This document shows positions 63,692 to 64,000 of a stretch of 64,000 nt of DNA, piece by piece (position 1 is the first letter of the stretch; each line of letters begins with the position of its first letter). Under the pieces are notes generated by a model. The model was not told the origin of the DNA and searched no databases. It was given only the letters and a program-made list of their open reading frames with translations. The position numbers and the translations under genes are program-made. The stretch is from Hirundichthys speculiger (lineage: Eukaryota > Chordata > Actinopteri > Beloniformes > Exocoetidae): the NCBI GenBank assembly GCA_018398805.1, contig JAGFBZ010000938.1, positions 493,501-557,500 of the forward strand, read 5' to 3'.

Positions 63692-64000
63692 CTAAATTTC
63701 AATTTCAATTTTATTTGTATAGCGTCTGTTACAATGACAATTGTCTCTAGGCGCTTTACAGAGACCCAGAGCATGACCCCCGAGCAAATATCATTAACTA
63801 AGATTATAATATTAAATCCAATCAGTGATAATGGCAGGTAAAAAACTCCCACGTAGGGAGAAAAAAAACCTTAATGCCAAACAATGGCAAGGAAAAACTC
63901 CACTTTAAGAGGAAGAAACCTTGAGCAGGACCTGGCTCATATGGGGGGACCCTCCTGCCGAAGGCCAGCCGGGTAGAGAAAGAAAAGAGGGGAGACAGGA
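63692..64000 (-). mobile_element. LINE family A, copy 5: antisense 3' end, runs off the window
   Basis: TCAATTTCAATTTTATTTGT, ATAGCGTCTGTTACAATGAC, GCGCTTTACAGAGACCCAGA and later GAGGAAGAAACCTTGAGCAG are nearly identical to 10690-10980. Continues beyond 64000. Confidence 0.75.

Overview
This is vertebrate nuclear DNA, most likely from a teleost fish. It has spliced protein-coding genes separated by long AT-rich stretches that are packed with fish-type transposable elements: Tc1/mariner, hAT, L2- and L1-like LINEs, tRNA-derived SINEs, solo LTRs and TA/CA microsatellites. There are no operons or bacterial signals. Four host genes are recognisable. On the minus strand are the first coding exon of slc1a7 (EAAT5 glutamate transporter) at 4396-4536, with the rest of the gene outside the window, and tmem125 (intact single-exon CDS) at 52707-53390. 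On the plus strand are shisal2a (FAM159A; complete, three coding exons, 163 residues) at 30594-34752 and a C1orf210/TEMP-like endosomal membrane protein at 49457-50109, which carries an apparent one-base frameshift.

Layout. 1-4395: slc1a7 intron 1 with a 1.16-kb TTAA-flanked DNA element. 4.5-30 kb: gene-free and densely transposon-filled. It contains a 723-bp inverted-repeat element, Tc1/mariner relics, LINE copies, a complete-ended 3.87-kb hAT transposon with a decayed BED-finger/hAT-dimerisation transposase flanked by two inverted solo LTRs, a deleted hAT derivative with a perfect target duplication, and a THAP-like repeat split by a LINE. 30.6-34.8 kb: shisal2a, whose intron 1 ends in about 500 bp of CTCCT repeat directly against the exon 2 acceptor. 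35-49 kb: decayed transposons, including a LINE split by a 1.6-kb Tc1, and a SINE with an 11-bp target duplication. 49.4-53.4 kb: the tail-to-tail pair C1orf210-like and tmem125, separated by a long-inverted-repeat element and an hAT relic. 54.9-56.5 kb: a young Tc1-like transposon with a frameshifted transposase. 59.4-61.2 kb: a 5'-truncated L2-like LINE. 63.7 kb to the end: another antisense LINE 3' end.

In human, SLC1A7 and SHISAL2A lie on 1p32.3 and TMEM125 and C1orf210 are neighbours on 1p34.2 (recalled, not checked), so the window brings two parts of that conserved chromosome arm together. The genes do not form a pathway. They encode a plasma-membrane transporter, a Shisa-like single-pass protein, an endosomal single-pass protein and a four-span membrane protein. 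The best leads are the C1orf210 frameshift, the giant polypyrimidine tract at the shisal2a acceptor, the elements with exact target-site duplications, and several perfect palindromes. I found no wholly new multigene system.
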